The notes below the pieces were generated by a model. That model saw only the letters and a list, made by a program, of their open reading frames with translations, made no database searches and had not been told where the DNA came from. Positions 8,120 to 16,908 of a DNA stretch of 64,000 bases are shown here, in pieces. The position numbers were made by a program, and so were the translations under genes. Position 1 is the stretch's first letter; each line of letters begins with the position of its first letter. The DNA is from DASRAP01 sp964503275 (GTDB lineage Bacteria > Gemmatimonadota > Gemmatimonadetes > Gemmatimonadales > Gemmatimonadaceae): positions 46,571-110,570 of the forward strand of contig CAZCZO010000010.1 of NCBI GenBank assembly GCA_964503275.1. The letters are read 5' to 3'.

Positions 8120-9988
8120 ATGCCGAGTCAACCCCGTTCGTTCCTCCGCGTGTTCGGTGCGCTTGCCGTGCTGAGCTCCGTGGCCGGAGCGCAGGGTACC
8201 GGGCAGGAGGGCGGCGCCCTCCCCGTCCAGAACCGCGCCGCACAGAGTGGAGATTTCATCACCGCGTGCTACGTCCCGGTGAGTGGCGTGATCTACCGGA
8301 TCGGGGCGCCGAACACGCCCGCCGCGTGTATCGATGCCAGCCACGTGCAGTTCTCGTTCCCGGCGTCGGCCATCGCAGGCCCGGCGGGTCCGCAGGGTCC
8401 TGCTGGCGCGACCGGTGCGACCGGCGCGACTGGTCCTGCCGGTGCCAAGGGTGACCCGGGCAATCCGGGTGCCACGGGCGCGGCAGGCGCGCAGGGTCCG
8501 GCTGGCGCGACCGGTGCGACCGGCGCGGGCGTGCAGGGTCCGCAGGGTCCGCAGGGTCCCGCCGGGGCGACGGGTCCGCAGGGCCCCGCTGGGACGCAGG
8601 GTCCCGCAGGCCCCGCCGGTCCGGCTGGCCCGCAGGGTTCGCAGGGTCCCGCCGGCGCCACGGGCGCCACGGGTGCGCAGGGGCCGCAGGGCCTCGGCGG
8701 CGCGGTCGGCCCGACGGGTGCACAGGGTCCCCAGGGTCCGCAGGGTCCGGCCGGCGCGGCCGGTGCCACGGGCGCGCAGGGGCCGCAGGGCCCTGCCGGT
8801 GCGAACGGTGCCAACGGCGCGACCGGTCCGCAGGGCGCGCAGGGTCCGCAGGGTCCGACGGGCGCGGCTGGCCCGCAGGGCGCGACTGGCCCGGCCGGCG
8901 CGAACGGGGCGACCGGTCCGCAGGGTCCGCAAGGCCCGCAGGGTCCTCAGGGCCCGAGCGGTGCCAACGGCGCGAACGGCGCCACCGGCCCGCAGGGCCC
9001 GCAGGGTCCGATCGGCGCGCCGGGCCCTCAAGGTCCGTCGGGTCAGGCGGGTCCGCAGGGTCCGACGGGCGCCGCCGGTGCCTCGGGCGCGACTGGTCCT
9101 GCCGGTTCGCAGGGTCCGGCCGGTCCCACGGGTCCGACCGGTCCGCAGGGTGCGTCGGGCACGCCCGGCGCGGCTGGTGCCACGGGTCCCACGGGTCCGC
9201 AGGGTAATCAGGGCGTCGCCGGTCCGACCGGTCCGCAGGGTCCGTCGGGCACGCCTGGGGCGGCTGGCGCAACGGGTCCGACGGGTCCGCAGGGCAATCA
9301 GGGCGTCGCGGGTCCGACCGGTCCGCAGGGTCCGTCCGGTGCGGCTGGCGCGGCTGGCGCCACGGGTCCGACGGGTCCGCAGGGCATTCAGGGCGTCGCC
9401 GGTGCGACCGGCCCGCAGGGTCCGTCTGGCGCGGCCGGTTCGGCTGGTGCGACGGGTCCGACGGGTCCGCAGGGCATTCAGGGTGTCGCTGGTGCGACCG
9501 GTCCGGTCGGCCCCACCGGCGACACGGGTGCGATGGGTGCGACCGGCCCGTCGGGTGCCCAGGGCCCGGCTGGTCCGACGGGTCCGACTGGCCCGAGCGG
9601 TAGCGCGGGCGCGACCGGCGCGACCGGTCCGACTGGTCAGACGGGCGCCGCCGGTGCGACCGGCCCCGCTGGCCCGACCGGTGCCGCCGGCTCGACCGGT
9701 GCCGTGAATCTGATCGGCCCCACTGGGGTGCCGATCGCGAATGTCAAGATGGTCACGGGAACGGTCTCGACGTCGACCGATGCGGTCTCGGTCACCTTCA
9801 CCGGGGGCTCGATCTTCACGAGCGCGACATCGTACTGGTGTGTCGTCACGAGCAACATCTCCACCGCGCCGTCGACGAGCACCAACAACGACGAGTGGAC
9901 GATCCAGCGGGCCACGAACCAGATCACCCTGCGCCGTGGGAGTGACTCTGGCACGCGCACGGTCGCGTACCTGTGCGTGGGTAACTGA
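8120..9988 (+). CDS. collagen-like secreted protein col2
   Basis: A 622-residue exported protein: signal peptide (residues 1-25, ending AGAQ), the shared two-Cys cap (TACYVPVSGVIYRIG ... CIDASHVQFSFP), then about 147 Gly-X-Y triplets from residue 87. The later triplets form a higher-order repeat (GPTGPQGxQGVAG units around residues 350-450). The C-terminal head of about 90 residues (VKMVTGTVSTSTD ... TVAYLCVGN) has two Cys and is unlike the col1, col3 or col4 heads. Start is ATG 8120, which opens the signal peptide; the upstream ATG at 8075 would add unlikely residues. Gly-X-Thr triplets are abundant, a possible O-glycosylation substrate. A hairpin follows the stop. Confidence 0.85.
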   Translation: MPSQPRSFLRVFGALAVLSSVAGAQGTGQEGGALPVQNRAAQSGDFITACYVPVSGVIYRIGAPNTPAACIDASHVQFSFPASAIAGPAGPQGPAGATGATGATGPAGAKGDPGNPGATGAAGAQGPAGATGATGAGVQGPQGPQGPAGATGPQGPAGTQGPAGPAGPAGPQGSQGPAGATGATGAQGPQGLGGAVGPTGAQGPQGPQGPAGAAGATGAQGPQGPAGANGANGATGPQGAQGPQGPTGAAGPQGATGPAGANGATGPQGPQGPQGPQGPSGANGANGATGPQGPQGPIGAPGPQGPSGQAGPQGPTGAAGASGATGPAGSQGPAGPTGPTGPQGASGTPGAAGATGPTGPQGNQGVAGPTGPQGPSGTPGAAGATGPTGPQGNQGVAGPTGPQGPSGAAGAAGATGPTGPQGIQGVAGATGPQGPSGAAGSAGATGPTGPQGIQGVAGATGPVGPTGDTGAMGATGPSGAQGPAGPTGPTGPSGSAGATGATGPTGQTGAAGATGPAGPTGAAGSTGAVNLIGPTGVPIANVKMVTGTVSTSTDAVSVTFTGGSIFTSATSYWCVVTSNISTAPSTSTNNDEWTIQRATNQITLRRGSDSGTRTVAYLCVGN

Positions 9989-10014
9989 TCGCCACCTCGT
10001 AGGGAAGATGGTCG

Positions 10015-10050
10015 TGAGGGTCCGGGACGGCAGAGCCGCTCGGACCCTCA
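10015..10050. terminator. hairpin between col2 and the TMTC-like gene
   Basis: TGAGGGTCCG (10015-10024) pairs perfectly with CGGACCCTCA (10041-10050); the loop contains a short GGC/GCC inner stem. It lies 26 bp after the col2 stop and 24 bp before the next start. Confidence 0.65.
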
Positions 10051-10073
10051 GGCTTTCCCCGCTTCTCCGTTCG

Positions 10074-12032
10074 ATGCCCGATCCAGAACCGCAGATCCCT
10101 CGTTGGGTGATCGCGTCGGTCTTGGTGTTCGCGATCCTGATCGCGTTCGTCCCGACGCTGCATGCCCCTTTCCTGCTCGACGACTACTGGCGCATCGTCG
10201 GCAACGAGGGAGTGCATCACTTCTGGCCCCCGTGGAGGCATTTCACCGATCCGCGCACCAGCGCTGCCATGGCCTCTCTGGTGCAGTTCCGCCCGTTATT
10301 GCCGCTCTCGTTCTCGGCCGACATCGCGCTCTGGGGGGTCGATCGCTCGGCGTTGCGCGCGACCAATGTGGCGCTGCACTTCGGCGTGGTCTCGCTCACC
10401 TTCGGTCTCGTCCGCGAGCTCCTGCGCCACTGGGACCGCGCACCGCGCGCGTCGGGGAGTCCTGAGCGCACCGCACTCGTGATCGCGGTCCTGGTGGCGA
10501 TCCATCCCATCGCCGCCTACACCGTCAATTACCTCTCAGCGCGCGACCTCGTGCTGGCGCAACTGGGGCTGCTGGCCACGCTGTGGGGCTATGTCCGCTA
10601 TCGCCGGCGAGGCCCACCCGTGTGGTCGCGGGCGTGGGCGCGGTCTTGGAGCGCGATGATGATCGCATTCGCGTTCGCCATGCTCGCGAAGCAGAACGTC
10701 GTCGTGCTCCCCGCGCTGTTGGTGGTGTTCGACGTCGTCGTCGCTCGGGTGCCGCTACGCTCGCCTGGCCTGTGGCTTCGGCCCCTGCCGTTCGTCGTGA
10801 TCATCGCGGCGTGGGTCCTGTGGTCACAGGCGGTGTTGGACTTCAGCGACTTCGACAATGTCATCGGCACGTTCGCGCCGTCGATGTTCGCCTTCACCCA
10901 AGCCAAGCTGCACAGCACCGAGTACCTTGCCGCCCTGCTCTGGCCGTTCCGCCTGCGGTACTTCCCGCTGGTCACGCCTGAGGTCTCGCCGTGGAATGCC
11001 GGGACGCTCGCGGGCCTCACCCTCATCGTACTCTCGCTCGGCATCGCGTGGCGCACACGCGAGCGCGCGCCGCTGCTGAGCTTCGCGCTGTGCAGCTACT
11101 GGGTCCTGATGGCGCTCGAGTCGTCGGTCCTGCCGCTGGCCAACTGGATGATGCCGTACCGCCAGTATCCCGCGCTGCTCTTCGTCGGTCTGGGAGGCGC
11201 GGTCGCGCTCAGGACCTGGGCCGCGCCCGGGCTGCGGACTCCGAGCGGGCGCCGGGTGTTGGCGGTGAGCGCGGTCGCCGCCGCCCTCGGCGTCACGCTC
11301 GTGAACAGTGCGCATTGGCGCAGTGAGGATCGCTTCTGGTCCCATGCGGCCGCGTATGGCGCGGATCACCGCGCCCATCTGAACCTCGCGGCGAGCATCG
11401 CGGATCCGAAGGACCCGAGGGTGCAGGTCCACCTTCGCGAGGCGGAACGGCAGATGGTCGTCGAGGCGTCCGACGAGATGGCCACCGCGGCGCTCCTTCC
11501 AGGGCTCGACGACAAGGTCACCCGATTCGAGGCGGACCAGTCCTCGGCCACCGACACCACGGTGGGCCGGGTCCACTTTTGGCGCGCGCACGCGCTGCGT
11601 GAGTCGGGTCGGCGCGTCGAGGCGCGCCGAGAGGCCGACCGGGCGGCCGATGCCGCGCCGACCATCGCCTCGTATCAGTGGTACGCCGCGATGGACGCAC
11701 AGCACGCGGAGGATTGGGGGCGCGTCGTCGTCCTCGCGCAGCGCTTGGAGCGGTTGGACACGGACCCGAGTTCGTTGGCGTTCCTCGGCGGTGCTGCCCT
11801 GCAGAACCTCGGTCGGAATGGCGAAGCGATCGACTGGTATCTTCGATATCTGGCGCTGCCGTCTCACGAGAGTTCACCCTCAGGCCGCCGCAGCGTCACC
11901 ATGAATCTCGCCCTCGCCGCGCTCGCCATCGGCCGCTGCGACCTCGCGCGTCCGGCGTTGCTCGATCGGCAGCGCGAGCGGCCCGACGACACCGAGATCA
12001 GCGGCTTGCTGGCCGCCTGTCCTGGACGGTAA
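10074..12032 (+). CDS. TMTC-like membrane O-glycosyltransferase with TPR tail (copy 2)
   Basis: A 652-residue protein with about ten membrane helices, then TPR-like helices from about residue 450. The first loop has FLLDDYWRIVGN (the GT-C DD motif) and residues about 143-165 read HPIAAYTVNYLSARDLVL, the signature shared with the genes at 3114 and 16909. Start is ATG 10074, the first Met that leaves a short cytosolic tail before the helix VIASVLVFAILIAFVPTL; reading further upstream gives Arg/Ser-rich sequence that overlaps col2. The gene sits alone between two collagen genes in the same orientation, behind a terminator hairpin, so it probably has its own promoter. A role in glycosylating the neighbouring collagens is an inference. 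Confidence 0.75.
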   Translation: MPDPEPQIPRWVIASVLVFAILIAFVPTLHAPFLLDDYWRIVGNEGVHHFWPPWRHFTDPRTSAAMASLVQFRPLLPLSFSADIALWGVDRSALRATNVALHFGVVSLTFGLVRELLRHWDRAPRASGSPERTALVIAVLVAIHPIAAYTVNYLSARDLVLAQLGLLATLWGYVRYRRRGPPVWSRAWARSWSAMMIAFAFAMLAKQNVVVLPALLVVFDVVVARVPLRSPGLWLRPLPFVVIIAAWVLWSQAVLDFSDFDNVIGTFAPSMFAFTQAKLHSTEYLAALLWPFRLRYFPLVTPEVSPWNAGTLAGLTLIVLSLGIAWRTRERAPLLSFALCSYWVLMALESSVLPLANWMMPYRQYPALLFVGLGGAVALRTWAAPGLRTPSGRRVLAVSAVAAALGVTLVNSAHWRSEDRFWSHAAAYGADHRAHLNLAASIADPKDPRVQVHLREAERQMVVEASDEMATAALLPGLDDKVTRFEADQSSATDTTVGRVHFWRAHALRESGRRVEARREADRAADAAPTIASYQWYAAMDAQHAEDWGRVVVLAQRLERLDTDPSSLAFLGGAALQNLGRNGEAIDWYLRYLALPSHESSPSGRRSVTMNLALAALAIGRCDLARPALLDRQRERPDDTEISGLLAACPGR

Positions 12033-12129
12033 GGCCACACATCCTCCGCTTCGCCCCCATCGCGTGAGCGGGCACGACAGCGCCGCGGGCTCCGAGGCGC
12101 GCCGCAACTCTGGGCACTGCGGGGGGGGA

Positions 12130-12158
12130 TTGCGCAGCATGAGCGCTGCCGCGACTTT
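12130..12158 (+). promoter_or_regulatory. promoter of col3 (TTGCGC-N17-GACTTT)
   Basis: TTGCGC at 12130-12135, 17-base spacer, GACTTT at 12153-12158, 56 bases before the col3 start. No good CRP-type palindrome was found upstream of this copy. Confidence 0.5.
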
Positions 12159-12213
12159 CGCTCGGTCGATGTGTCTGACTCCGACGACCCTTCCCATCAT
12201 CACCCGAAAGCCG

Positions 12214-13388
12214 ATGAGTCGTTTCCGCTCGCTGTTCTTTGCCGCTGCCGCGTCGCTGACGCTGGGTTCGGTCGCCGGTGCCCAGGGTCAGCAAGACTCC
12301 GCGCTGCCACTGACCACGCGCGCCGCGCAGTCGGGCGATTTCATTCGCGCGTGTTATGTGCCGCTGAGCGGCGTGATCTATCGCATCGGGGCACCGAACG
12401 CGCCGACGGCCTGCTTGGCCAGCGATCATATCGAGTTCTCGTTCCCCGCGACGGCGATTGCGGGCCCGCAGGGGCCACAGGGCCCCCAGGGTCCGGCGGG
12501 CGCGACCGGGGCGACGGGCCCGGCCGGTCAGAAGGGTGACCCGGGGAACGCGGGCGCGACGGGCGCCACGGGCCCCGCTGGTGCGCCGGGCGCGGCGGGT
12601 GCGACGGGCGCCACCGGTGCCGGGGTGCAGGGGCCGCAGGGTCCCCAAGGCCCCGCAGGCGCGACCGGTGCGCAGGGCCAGCCGGGTCCGGCCGGTCCCA
12701 CGGGCGCGCCGGGTCCGCAGGGTGTGCAGGGCTTGGTGGGCCCCACGGGTGCGACCGGTCCGCAGGGGCCGGCCGGTCCGCCGGGCGTGACGGGTGCACC
12801 GGGGGCGGTCGGTGCCACGGGCGCGCAGGGCGCGACGGGGCCGGTGGGTCCGACGGGGGCGCAGGGCCCGCAGGGCGTGACGGGCCCGCAGGGCCCGCAG
12901 GGGCAGGTGGGTCCGGCGGGCGCGACGGGCGCGCAGGGCGCCCAGGGCGTCGCCGGGCCGACCGGCTCGCAGGGGCCGCAGGGCGCGACGGGCCCGCAGG
13001 GGCCGTCTGGTCCGCCGGGGCCCTCGGGCATGCAGGGCCTCCAGGGCGTGCAGGGCGTGACTGGACCGCAGGGCCCCCAGGGTCCGCAGGGCCCGCTGGG
13101 CCCGCCGGGGACCACCGGCTTGCAGGGGCTGACGGGCGCGACGGGCGCGCAGGGCCCGCAGGGCGTGACGGGCCCGACGGGTCCGATCGGCGCGACGGGC
13201 GCGCAGGGCATCCAAGGGATCCAAGGCCCGACCGGCGCGGTCGGCCCCACGGGCCCGATCGGCCTGACCGGGGCGACGGGCGCGACGGGGGCGCAGGGCA
13301 TTCAGGGGATTCAGGGCATCCAAGGCGTCACGGGCCCGATCGGGCTGACGGGCGCCACGGGCGCACAGGGGATCCAGGGCATTCAGGG
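12214..13388 (+). repeat. 1,175-bp duplicated block, copy A (col3)
   Basis: Identical by eye to 14247-15421 at a fixed offset of 2,033 bp. The left boundary is the ATG of both genes; upstream sequence is unrelated. The right boundary falls inside a GIQGIQG-coding stretch, after which the two genes diverge in triplet order and head. Confidence 0.9.
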
Positions 13389-14028
13389 CGTGACGGGCGC
13401 GGTCGGAGCGACCGGCCCGACGGGTCCGCAGGGGAGCCAGGGCATCCAGGGCGTGACGGGTTCGGTCGGTCCGACAGGTGCCACGGGCGATCAGGGTATT
13501 CAGGGCGTGATGGGTGCGACGGGTGACGTTGGTCCAACGGGACCCACGGGTCTGACTGGTGCCACGGGCGCCACGGGCCCGACCGGCGCCACGGGCCCGA
13601 CCGGCGCCACGGGCCCAACGGGTAGCAATGGAGCGGCGGGCGCGACTGGCCCGACCGGGAGCGCTGGGGCAACAGGCGCGACTGGCGCCCCCGGCTCGCT
13701 GGTGAGCTCCAACGTTGCCATCGTGACGGGCGCAGTCTCGAGCAGTACGTCGACCGGTGCGATCGCATCCGCGTCGTGCGCGACCGGCTCTGTGGTGGTC
13801 GGCGGTGGCTTTCAGGTCTTCTCGAATCCCGCGGGAACTACGCAGGTCTCGGCCTGGCCAGATAAACTCCGGGTCACGCGCGACTGGCCGTCTAGCTCGA
13901 CGACTTGGGAAGTCCGAGCGCACTCGGACGGTACTGCGCTCTACATTCGCGCCTACGCCGTGTGTATCGAGGCCGCGAGCGGAGCGGTCGGTGCCACGGG
14001 CGCGACCGGTCCGACAGGTCCGTCCTGA
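12214..14028 (+). CDS. collagen-like secreted protein col3
   Basis: A 604-residue exported protein: signal peptide (MSRFRSLFFAAAASL ... AGAQ), shared two-Cys cap (RACYVPLSGVIYRIG ... CLASDHIEFSFP), about 137 Gly-X-Y triplets from residue 84, and a head of about 95 residues. The head has SCATGSVVVGGGFQVF and ends YAVCIEA, a two-Cys fold seen in other bacterial secreted proteins that carry VVGGGF; after it comes a last short collagen stretch (GATGATGPTGPS), which no other copy has. The first 1,175 bp are identical to col4. No Shine-Dalgarno sequence is obvious. ATG 12214 is chosen because the identity with col4 begins exactly there and because it opens the signal peptide. Confidence 0.85.
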   Translation: MSRFRSLFFAAAASLTLGSVAGAQGQQDSALPLTTRAAQSGDFIRACYVPLSGVIYRIGAPNAPTACLASDHIEFSFPATAIAGPQGPQGPQGPAGATGATGPAGQKGDPGNAGATGATGPAGAPGAAGATGATGAGVQGPQGPQGPAGATGAQGQPGPAGPTGAPGPQGVQGLVGPTGATGPQGPAGPPGVTGAPGAVGATGAQGATGPVGPTGAQGPQGVTGPQGPQGQVGPAGATGAQGAQGVAGPTGSQGPQGATGPQGPSGPPGPSGMQGLQGVQGVTGPQGPQGPQGPLGPPGTTGLQGLTGATGAQGPQGVTGPTGPIGATGAQGIQGIQGPTGAVGPTGPIGLTGATGATGAQGIQGIQGIQGVTGPIGLTGATGAQGIQGIQGVTGAVGATGPTGPQGSQGIQGVTGSVGPTGATGDQGIQGVMGATGDVGPTGPTGLTGATGATGPTGATGPTGATGPTGSNGAAGATGPTGSAGATGATGAPGSLVSSNVAIVTGAVSSSTSTGAIASASCATGSVVVGGGFQVFSNPAGTTQVSAWPDKLRVTRDWPSSSTTWEVRAHSDGTALYIRAYAVCIEAASGAVGATGATGPTGPS

Positions 14029-14098
14029 TGCGGGGTTCTTGATGCAGCATGCGGGCCGTTCGTTGGGGATGCACATCCTGTGACGATCCTGCCCGCCA

Positions 14099-14114
14099 TG
14101 TGATGGTCGTCACA
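14099..14114. promoter_or_regulatory. CRP-type site upstream of col4
   Basis: TGTGA-TGGTCG-TCACA, a perfect 5-6-5 palindrome of the CRP/FNR family type. Its centre is 45.5 bp before the -35 element of col4. Binding is inferred. Confidence 0.45.
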
Positions 14115-14115
14115 A

Positions 14116-14130
14116 AGGGTCAGTGACCCT
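14116..14130. promoter_or_regulatory. 15-bp inverted repeat upstream of col4
   Basis: AGGGTCA-G-TGACCCT, a perfect palindrome with a one-base centre, placed between the CRP-type site and the -35 element. It could be a second operator, or with the flanking TGTGACGA/TCGTCACA pair (14079-14114) part of a col3 terminator. Confidence 0.35.
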
Positions 14131-14151
14131 AGAGTGTCGCGAAACTGGTCA

Positions 14152-14180
14152 TTGCGCGGAGACTGGCGCGGAGTGAGAAT
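14152..14180 (+). promoter_or_regulatory. promoter of col4 (TTGCGC-N17-GAGAAT)
   Basis: TTGCGC at 14152-14157, 17-base spacer, GAGAAT at 14175-14180, 67 bases before the col4 start. Confidence 0.5.
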
Positions 14181-14246
14181 TACGGCGATTTCCTCGTGTC
14201 AGATGCGTCTGACATCAAGGGCCATTCCCGTCATTCTGGTGTGCCA

Positions 14247-15421
14247 ATGAGTCGTTTCCGCTCGCTGTTCTTTGCCGCTGCCGCGTCGCTGACGCTGGGT
14301 TCGGTCGCCGGTGCCCAGGGTCAGCAAGACTCCGCGCTGCCACTGACCACGCGCGCCGCGCAGTCGGGCGATTTCATTCGCGCGTGTTATGTGCCGCTGA
14401 GCGGCGTGATCTATCGCATCGGGGCACCGAACGCGCCGACGGCCTGCTTGGCCAGCGATCATATCGAGTTCTCGTTCCCCGCGACGGCGATTGCGGGCCC
14501 GCAGGGGCCACAGGGCCCCCAGGGTCCGGCGGGCGCGACCGGGGCGACGGGCCCGGCCGGTCAGAAGGGTGACCCGGGGAACGCGGGCGCGACGGGCGCC
14601 ACGGGCCCCGCTGGTGCGCCGGGCGCGGCGGGTGCGACGGGCGCCACCGGTGCCGGGGTGCAGGGGCCGCAGGGTCCCCAAGGCCCCGCAGGCGCGACCG
14701 GTGCGCAGGGCCAGCCGGGTCCGGCCGGTCCCACGGGCGCGCCGGGTCCGCAGGGTGTGCAGGGCTTGGTGGGCCCCACGGGTGCGACCGGTCCGCAGGG
14801 GCCGGCCGGTCCGCCGGGCGTGACGGGTGCACCGGGGGCGGTCGGTGCCACGGGCGCGCAGGGCGCGACGGGGCCGGTGGGTCCGACGGGGGCGCAGGGC
14901 CCGCAGGGCGTGACGGGCCCGCAGGGCCCGCAGGGGCAGGTGGGTCCGGCGGGCGCGACGGGCGCGCAGGGCGCCCAGGGCGTCGCCGGGCCGACCGGCT
15001 CGCAGGGGCCGCAGGGCGCGACGGGCCCGCAGGGGCCGTCTGGTCCGCCGGGGCCCTCGGGCATGCAGGGCCTCCAGGGCGTGCAGGGCGTGACTGGACC
15101 GCAGGGCCCCCAGGGTCCGCAGGGCCCGCTGGGCCCGCCGGGGACCACCGGCTTGCAGGGGCTGACGGGCGCGACGGGCGCGCAGGGCCCGCAGGGCGTG
15201 ACGGGCCCGACGGGTCCGATCGGCGCGACGGGCGCGCAGGGCATCCAAGGGATCCAAGGCCCGACCGGCGCGGTCGGCCCCACGGGCCCGATCGGCCTGA
15301 CCGGGGCGACGGGCGCGACGGGGGCGCAGGGCATTCAGGGGATTCAGGGCATCCAAGGCGTCACGGGCCCGATCGGGCTGACGGGCGCCACGGGCGCACA
15401 GGGGATCCAGGGCATTCAGGG
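14247..15421 (+). repeat. 1,175-bp duplicated block, copy B (col4)
   Basis: Second copy of the block at 12214-13388. The lack of any visible substitution, even at third codon positions, points to recent duplication or gene conversion. Confidence 0.9.
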
Positions 15422-16820
15422 GGTCACGGGCGCGGTCGGGGCGACCGGTCCGACGGGCCCGCAGGGTAATCAGGGCATCCAGGGTCCGACCGGTGCACAG
15501 GGGATCCAAGGCATCCAGGGCGTGACGGGCGCGGTCGGGGCGACCGGCCCGACGGGTCCGCAGGGGAATCAAGGCATTCAGGGCGTCACCGGCGCGGTCG
15601 GTGCGACGGGCCCGACGGGTCCCCAGGGGAACCAGGGCATTCAGGGTGTGACTGGCCCGACGGGTGCGCAGGGCATTCAGGGCATCCAGGGCGTCACCGG
15701 CGCGGTCGGTGCGACCGGCCCGACGGGTCCCCAGGGTAACCAAGGCATTCAGGGTGTGACCGGTGCGACTGGACCGCAGGGCATTCAAGGCGTTCAGGGC
15801 GTCACCGGTGCGATCGGAGCGACTGGCCCGACTGGTCCGCAGGGCATCCAAGGTATTCAGGGTGTCACTGGCGCAGTGGGTGCGACCGGCGCCACGGGTG
15901 CGCAGGGCGACCAGGGCGTTCAGGGCATCCAGGGCGTGACTGGTGCGGTCGGCGCCACGGGCCCGACCGGCCCGACGGGACCCACCGGTCCGACGGGTGC
16001 CACGGGCGAGACCGGTGCGACCGGTACGCAGGGCAATCAGGGGATCCAGGGTGCGACCGGCGCCACGGGTGAGACGGGGCCGACTGGGCCCACGGGTCCA
16101 ACGGGTGCACAGGGGATCCAGGGCGCAACGGGCGAACAGGGTGTCCAGGGTGCGACGGGTCAGACTGGTGCCACCGGCGATGTTGGTCCCACTGGGCCCA
16201 CGGGCCCGACGGGTCCGACGGGTGAAACCGGTGCGACGGGGAGCCAGGGCCCGACGGGTCCGACCGGTGACACCGGGGCGACTGGCGCCACCGGGGCGAC
16301 TGGTGCGACGGGGTCGGCGGGTATCCAGGGTCCGACTGGTGCAACGGGCGCGAATGGCGCAGCCGGTGCCACGGGTTCTGCGGGCGCGACAGGTGCCACC
16401 GGTGCGACTGGCGCCACGGGTTCCGGCCGCACTCCCGTGGCTGACACCGAGGATGCGGAGAATACCAGTGCCGGTACCTCCTATGGACAGAACTCTGGTC
16501 CGAGCGTTGTCGTCAACTACACGTCCGCGGGCAGCGCGCTCGTGATCCTCACCGCCAGATTCTCGCCCGGCAACACGGGCACGGTAGGATTCATGAGCTT
16601 CGCCATCAGTGGTGCGACGACGCTCGCCGCTAGCGATGATCGCTCGGTGAGGTTCGCTACTGCGAGCACTTCCTCCACCCTTGCGGTTCAGCACAGCGCG
16701 ACCTATTTCGTCTCGTCGATCAACGTGGGCAACAACACGTTCACGACGCAGACCCGGCGCACGGGCAGCAACACGACGGTCAGCTTCTACAACCGTTCGA
16801 TCATCGTCGTCCCGTACTGA
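14247..16820 (+). CDS. collagen-like secreted protein col4
   Basis: The largest collagen of the set, 857 residues. Signal peptide, cap and the first about 390 residues are identical to col3. The collagen region reaches about 214 triplets and is extended by a repeating module of the form GVTGAVGATGPTGPQGNQ (residues about 390-560), then by Thr-rich triplets (GPTGPTGPTG, GATGATGATG). The head of about 130 residues (ADTEDAENTSAGTSYG ... YNRSIIVVPY) resembles the col1 head rather than that of col3. Start is ATG 14247, where the identity with col3 begins. It appears to have arisen by duplication of the col3 5' part joined to a different 3' part, followed by triplet expansion. Confidence 0.85.
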   Translation: MSRFRSLFFAAAASLTLGSVAGAQGQQDSALPLTTRAAQSGDFIRACYVPLSGVIYRIGAPNAPTACLASDHIEFSFPATAIAGPQGPQGPQGPAGATGATGPAGQKGDPGNAGATGATGPAGAPGAAGATGATGAGVQGPQGPQGPAGATGAQGQPGPAGPTGAPGPQGVQGLVGPTGATGPQGPAGPPGVTGAPGAVGATGAQGATGPVGPTGAQGPQGVTGPQGPQGQVGPAGATGAQGAQGVAGPTGSQGPQGATGPQGPSGPPGPSGMQGLQGVQGVTGPQGPQGPQGPLGPPGTTGLQGLTGATGAQGPQGVTGPTGPIGATGAQGIQGIQGPTGAVGPTGPIGLTGATGATGAQGIQGIQGIQGVTGPIGLTGATGAQGIQGIQGVTGAVGATGPTGPQGNQGIQGPTGAQGIQGIQGVTGAVGATGPTGPQGNQGIQGVTGAVGATGPTGPQGNQGIQGVTGPTGAQGIQGIQGVTGAVGATGPTGPQGNQGIQGVTGATGPQGIQGVQGVTGAIGATGPTGPQGIQGIQGVTGAVGATGATGAQGDQGVQGIQGVTGAVGATGPTGPTGPTGPTGATGETGATGTQGNQGIQGATGATGETGPTGPTGPTGAQGIQGATGEQGVQGATGQTGATGDVGPTGPTGPTGPTGETGATGSQGPTGPTGDTGATGATGATGATGSAGIQGPTGATGANGAAGATGSAGATGATGATGATGSGRTPVADTEDAENTSAGTSYGQNSGPSVVVNYTSAGSALVILTARFSPGNTGTVGFMSFAISGATTLAASDDRSVRFATASTSSTLAVQHSATYFVSSINVGNNTFTTQTRRTGSNTTVSFYNRSIIVVPY

Positions 16821-16848
16821 GTCGCGTCCCGTCACTCGCTGACACGAC

Positions 16849-16895
16849 TGACCCGCAGGCGCGCTGTGCGCACACGCACACGCCGCTTGCGGGTC
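16849..16895. terminator. hairpin after col4
   Basis: TGACCCGCAGGCG (16849-16861) pairs with CGCTTGCGGGTCA (16883-16895) with one mismatch around a 21-base loop, between the col4 stop and the next start at 16909. Confidence 0.55.
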
Positions 16896-16908
16896 ATCGT
16901 GCGTTAGT

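Noticed and set aside
6498..16430. Dense short tandem repeats that might look like a CRISPR array
   Set aside because: The period is 9 bp (Gly-X-Y codons) with no spacers and a continuous reading frame.
14199..16835. An 878-codon open frame antisense to col4, and similar long antisense frames over the other collagen genes
   Set aside because: They arise because GGN-CCN-type codons rarely give stop codons in other frames; their products are Arg/Thr/Gly or Pro/Ala low complexity with no signal or domain.
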